Assembly: GCA_002840555.1 (NCBI GenBank)
Contig: PHBJ01000014.1
Span: forward strand, 1-64,000
Length of the DNA stretch: 64,000 nt
Direction: 5' to 3'
Source of the DNA: Deltaproteobacteria bacterium HGW-Deltaproteobacteria-13
GTDB taxonomy: Bacteria; Desulfobacterota; Syntrophia; Syntrophales; Smithellaceae
Shown one piece after another: positions 61,072 through 64,000 of this stretch (positions within the stretch are counted from its first letter, which is position 1; each line of letters opens with the position of its first letter). The translations under genes and the position numbers were made by a program. The notes under the pieces were generated by a model. That model saw only the letters and a list, made by a program, of their open reading frames with translations, was not told the origin of the DNA and ran no database searches.

Positions 61072-62586
61072 CTATTTACCCGATTGAATGGGATCCCAGT
61101 CGGACCCCCAAACGGCGCTGCCCATGGGCATTTTGTATTTGCGCCGATCTGAGTAGGACGGATAACGTCTGTTGCCGCCTTCTTCCGGCAGGAAATTCGC
61201 GGGGAATTTCGGGGGAAGGAGACCATGCTCGTGTGCTTCCTTTTCCAGCCAGGCGCGGTCGTCGGGATGCGCAATCGAAATGAGCGCGCTGGCCCGTTCA
61301 TAGCCGTTGAGTCCCCGCAGATTGACAATACCGTATTCCGTGCAGACATAATTTGCAAATTGCGCGGGCACGTCCACCACCGATCCGGGAGGAAGGAATG
61401 GGACGATGCGCGACGTGTTGTGTTTACTGCGCGACGTCATCGCGGCAACTCCGCGGCCGCCTTTGGCCTGCGCGGCAAAAATGATGAACTGGAAAAATCC
61501 GCCCGTCCCGGAAATGGGTCGCTTGTCATAAAACGAACAGGACATCTGACCCAGTAAATCAACGGCCACCGTGTTGTTGATGGCTACCATGTTATCGATG
61601 CGGCGCAGGATGTCGAGATTATTGGTGTAATCTATATCGTAAGCCGCGAGCGCCTGGTTGCGGTGTACGGTTTCATAATACCACTTCACATCCACGGGAA
61701 AGGCAAATGTCCAGACACTTTTGCCCTGATCCAGATTTTTGTAAGCATTTGTTACTTGTCCCGACTCGATCATTTTGATGAGGCCGTAATTGAGCATTTC
61801 AGTATGAATGCCCAGGTCCTTGAACCCGGCGTCCGCCATGGCGGCCACGCAAGCCGAAGGCAGGGAACCGATGCCCAATTGCACGACGTCGCGGTCGCGC
61901 ATGATGGTCATGATATGCCGGGCGATTTCCTGTTCCACAGGCCGCGGGACAATGGCCTTTTCATTCATCTGCGGCCATTTGTACTTTTCACAGTCCACTT
62001 CCACCCAGTAATCGATATCGTCGATATGGATGGTATTGAAACGTCCGCCTTCGGCCCAGGGGTAATCGGCTCTTACTTCAAAGACAATTTTTTTCGCCGT
62101 CTGACTGAAGATTTTGGAACTGTTGGTCCCGTAGGACATATTAAAGTAACCGTGATTGTCCGGCGCGGTGGCCGCGTTGAACCACCAGTCGATGCCGCGC
62201 TTTTCCCGCTCGCCACTGGCAAACCGGTAATGATGCGCCCATACGCCGCCCGCCCAGCCCCAGGGCGTCCAACTGGTCACGCCGTTTTCTTCTCTGGCTT
62301 TGCGGTTCCAGGGGAAAAAGAAATGTTCATGAACGCAGTGATACTGCTGTTGAGGATCGATCTGCTGCAATTCCGGGTGGGGATAAAAGTTGCCCGCGAG
62401 CCAAAACTCGATGTCTTGAAGCTGGCCGGGCCCTCCGCCCAGGCGTTGCGCAACCGCTTCGGTGCAAACGGTGGAATCGCCGCCGACCGTTCCGTGATTA
62501 ATCCAGTCGCCGGACTTTACCATGTCGGCGATCTGACTTGCCGTTCTTTTCTTGTCGCGAATTTTCTGCTGTATAGGTGTCGTCAT
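61072..62586 (-). CDS. Acetyl-CoA hydrolase/transferase family protein (succinate/propionate CoA-transferase type)
   Basis: The 504-residue protein matches the acetyl-CoA hydrolase/transferase family. It contains the active-site Glu segment VCTEYGIVNLRG, GIGSLPSACVAAM and SISGTGG-type glycine motifs. It moves CoA among short-chain acids such as acetate, propionate or succinate. It is a paralogue of the enzyme at 7878 without the GNAT domain. It begins before the Nudix gene in the same transcript direction. Confidence 0.9.
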   Translation of the reverse strand: MTTPIQQKIRDKKRTASQIADMVKSGDWINHGTVGGDSTVCTEAVAQRLGGGPGQLQDIEFWLAGNFYPHPELQQIDPQQQYHCVHEHFFFPWNRKAREENGVTSWTPWGWAGGVWAHHYRFASGEREKRGIDWWFNAATAPDNHGYFNMSYGTNSSKIFSQTAKKIVFEVRADYPWAEGGRFNTIHIDDIDYWVEVDCEKYKWPQMNEKAIVPRPVEQEIARHIMTIMRDRDVVQLGIGSLPSACVAAMADAGFKDLGIHTEMLNYGLIKMIESGQVTNAYKNLDQGKSVWTFAFPVDVKWYYETVHRNQALAAYDIDYTNNLDILRRIDNMVAINNTVAVDLLGQMSCSFYDKRPISGTGGFFQFIIFAAQAKGGRGVAAMTSRSKHNTSRIVPFLPPGSVVDVPAQFANYVCTEYGIVNLRGLNGYERASALISIAHPDDRAWLEKEAHEHGLLPPKFPANFLPEEGGNRRYPSYSDRRKYKMPMGSAVWGSDWDPIQSGK

Positions 62587-62818
62587 AGTATTCTCTCTTA
62601 ATTTAGATTTAAGGCCGCCATATTACTTTTCAACACTTAGTGCGCGAGGCACAGGGAACAAACACATAAAAAGAATTTTTTTCTCTCTAGTTATATGTTG
62701 GTGGGCTTTCATACACGATCAAAAAGATTTTTTCAAGACGATTAGATGGACTGTTGTCTGAAAGCGGAAACTTGACTCCGTGTCGTTTTCAAATATTTTT
62801 CATAGATAACAAAAAACA

Positions 62819-62868
62819 AAAAGGGGTAATTAGAAACAATCTGCTCTAATTACCCCTTTTGTTTTCTA
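62819..62868. terminator. Strong bidirectional terminator after the acyl-CoA synthetase gene
   Basis: AAAAGGGGTAATTAGA (62819-62834) and TCTAATTACCCCTTTT (62845-62860) form a perfect 16-pair stem with a ten-base loop, flanked by A/T-rich runs. It ends the minus-strand synthetase transcript. Confidence 0.9.
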
Positions 62869-62884
62869 CAGAATATATTAAATT

Positions 62885-64000
62885 CTATTCCTTATACATC
62901 TCCTCGATGGCGTTGTTGAAATGGGCCAGAACGATCTTGCGCTTGATTTTGAGCGTGGGAGTCAATTCGCCGGTTTCCTGGCTGAAAACGCGGTCGATGA
63001 GGGAAAAACGTTTGATCTGTTCCACGCGTCCCAGCGGTTTATTCAACTCGTCGACTATTTCGTTGTATTTTTTGACCACTTCCGGATTGGAGATCAGTTT
63101 CTTCGGATCGGTCTCGTCGATGTTTTTTGACTTAGCCCATTTAAGCAGTTCGGGGAAGCAGGGCACGATAAGGGCCACGAGATATTTCTTCTGGTCGCCT
63201 ACAATAGCGATCTGCTCGATGAACGGGTTCATGGCAAATTGCCCTTCTATGACCTGTGGTGAAACATTTTTCCCGCCGGCGGTGATCAGGATGTCTTTCT
63301 TGCGGTCTGTTATCGTCAGATAACCGTCGGCGTCGATGGTGCCGATGTCGCCGGTATAAAACCATCCGTCCTTTGTGAGAACCTGCTCCGTATCTTCCGG
63401 CCTGTTGTAATATCCTTTCATAACCTGCGGTCCGCGGATCATGATCTCGCCATCGTCCGCGATTTTACATTCTGTGCGCGGAAAGATCGGGCCGCAGGTG
63501 CCGAGTTTGATCGGCTTGAGACGTCTGTATGTGTGCAGGTGCGTTATCGGAGTGGTTTCGGTGAGTCCGTAACCCAAGTGTATTGGAACGCCGATGATCT
63601 GGAAAAATGAGTTGATCTCATTGGATAAGGGCGCGCCGCCGACTCCCAGGGCCTTCATGTTATCAAGTCCCAGGGCCTTGCGCAGTTTTGAATAAATAAG
63701 CTTTTCGAAAATATTGTATGCCACATTCAGGGGAAAGGGTATCGGCTTGTTGGCCAGGATATAGGGCAATGACTTGTTGCCGATGTACATGGACGCGTTG
63801 AATAATTTCTTCTTGCTTTCGGGGGCATTTCGCAGCTGGCCCATGACCCCTTCATAAATTTTCTCCAGGACACGCGGCACGTATACGGCCAGAGAGGGTC
63901 TGACATCTTTGAGGTCCGCAAGCAGGGTATCGGCCCCTTTCGTGTAAGAGATGGTGCATCCTTCATGCAGCGCGGAATTGTAGCCGACCGTACGCTCCAG
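62885..64000 (-). CDS. Long-chain acyl-CoA synthetase (AMP-forming), N-terminal part outside window
   Basis: The frame is open to the window edge, so the N-terminus lies beyond it. The visible 371 residues contain the ANL-family motifs YGLTETTP, GEIMIRGPQVMKGYY, FYTGDIG and LTITDRKKDILI, and a C-terminal Lys region. It activates fatty or aromatic acids by adenylation, then CoA transfer. Length and LGGLGALPLS-like segments (LGVGGAPLS) fit the FadD/long-chain group. Confidence 0.92.
   Translation of the reverse strand: MERTVGYNSALHEGCTISYTKGADTLLADLKDVRPSLAVYVPRVLEKIYEGVMGQLRNAPESKKKLFNASMYIGNKSLPYILANKPIPFPLNVAYNIFEKLIYSKLRKALGLDNMKALGVGGAPLSNEINSFFQIIGVPIHLGYGLTETTPITHLHTYRRLKPIKLGTCGPIFPRTECKIADDGEIMIRGPQVMKGYYNRPEDTEQVLTKDGWFYTGDIGTIDADGYLTITDRKKDILITAGGKNVSPQVIEGQFAMNPFIEQIAIVGDQKKYLVALIVPCFPELLKWAKSKNIDETDPKKLISNPEVVKKYNEIVDELNKPLGRVEQIKRFSLIDRVFSQETGELTPTLKIKRKIVLAHFNNAIEEMYKE

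Noticed and set aside
61663-62601. A 312-codon plus-strand frame opposite the CoA transferase gene
   Set aside because: It shadows a conserved enzyme gene in GC-rich sequence and has no motif or ribosome-binding site.

Overview
The window looks like the chromosome of a strict anaerobe in the Desulfobacterota, most likely near the Syntrophales (Syntrophus/Smithella-like). This placement is an inference from gene content, not from a marker-gene comparison. The supporting genes are a four-subunit pyruvate:ferredoxin oxidoreductase joined to a NADH-dehydrogenase-like electron module, a class I two-subunit fumarase, a 2-hydroxyacyl-CoA dehydratase with its ATP-dependent activator, two acetyl-CoA hydrolase/transferase-family enzymes, an acyl-CoA synthetase, and an hgcAB mercury-methylation pair. 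I see no phage, transposase, CRISPR array or rRNA. Intergenic spaces are instead filled with several families of short REP/MITE-like repeats.

Layout. 1-7.8 kb: mixed plus-strand genes (HD-GYP end, a SLOG-like protein, MltA, a Cys-rich ferredoxin, membrane proteins, an Fe-S/zinc-motif kinase fusion, a hotdog thioesterase). 7.9-9.7 kb: a CoA-transferase/GNAT fusion on the minus strand. 10-10.8 kb: an outer-membrane protein. 11-17.1 kb: a minus-strand operon porCDAB-nuoE-nuoF-nuoG'. 17.4-19.8 kb: fumarase beta and alpha genes separated by a lipoprotein gene and a repeat. 19.9-24.0 kb: a minus-strand housekeeping block tadA, tRNA-Ser, msrB, ffs (SRP RNA), dnaX, ybaB, recR. The tRNA-Ser gene is abnormal: 117 nt, apparently a fusion of two tRNA-Ser genes. 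24.1-28.7 kb: dehydratase activator, FabH-like synthase and two dehydratase subunits. 28.9-33.2 kb: a TudS-like protein, trpB2 behind its own Trp attenuator, and rarA. 33.7-36.9 kb: an NtrB/NtrC-type two-component pair bracketed by inverted repeats. 37.5-40.7 kb: a hydrolase, a ferritin-like protein, and a diadenylate cyclase fused to YbbR domains. 41-48.3 kb: a complete trp operon, trpL-EGDCFBA, with attenuator. 48.4-51.4 kb: a methyltransferase, hgcB, hgcA and a Cys-rich MarR regulator with a palindromic operator. 51.9-59.05 kb: an FN3 lipoprotein, a TonB-dependent receptor, an ECF transporter (EcfA-A', EcfT, S component), a TiaS-like protein and a small Cys-rich protein; this is the best candidate for an undescribed uptake/modification system. 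59.2-64 kb: an OmpW-like barrel, a Nudix hydrolase, a second CoA transferase, and an acyl-CoA synthetase cut by the window end.

How the genes work together. Pyruvate oxidation by PorCDAB would supply reduced ferredoxin and acetyl-CoA; the co-transcribed NuoEFG' module is positioned to exchange electrons with NAD(H). CoA transferases and the acyl-CoA synthetase interconvert acids and acyl-CoAs. Tryptophan supply is controlled by two separate ribosome-mediated attenuators. HgcA and HgcB together give the predicted capacity to methylate mercury.
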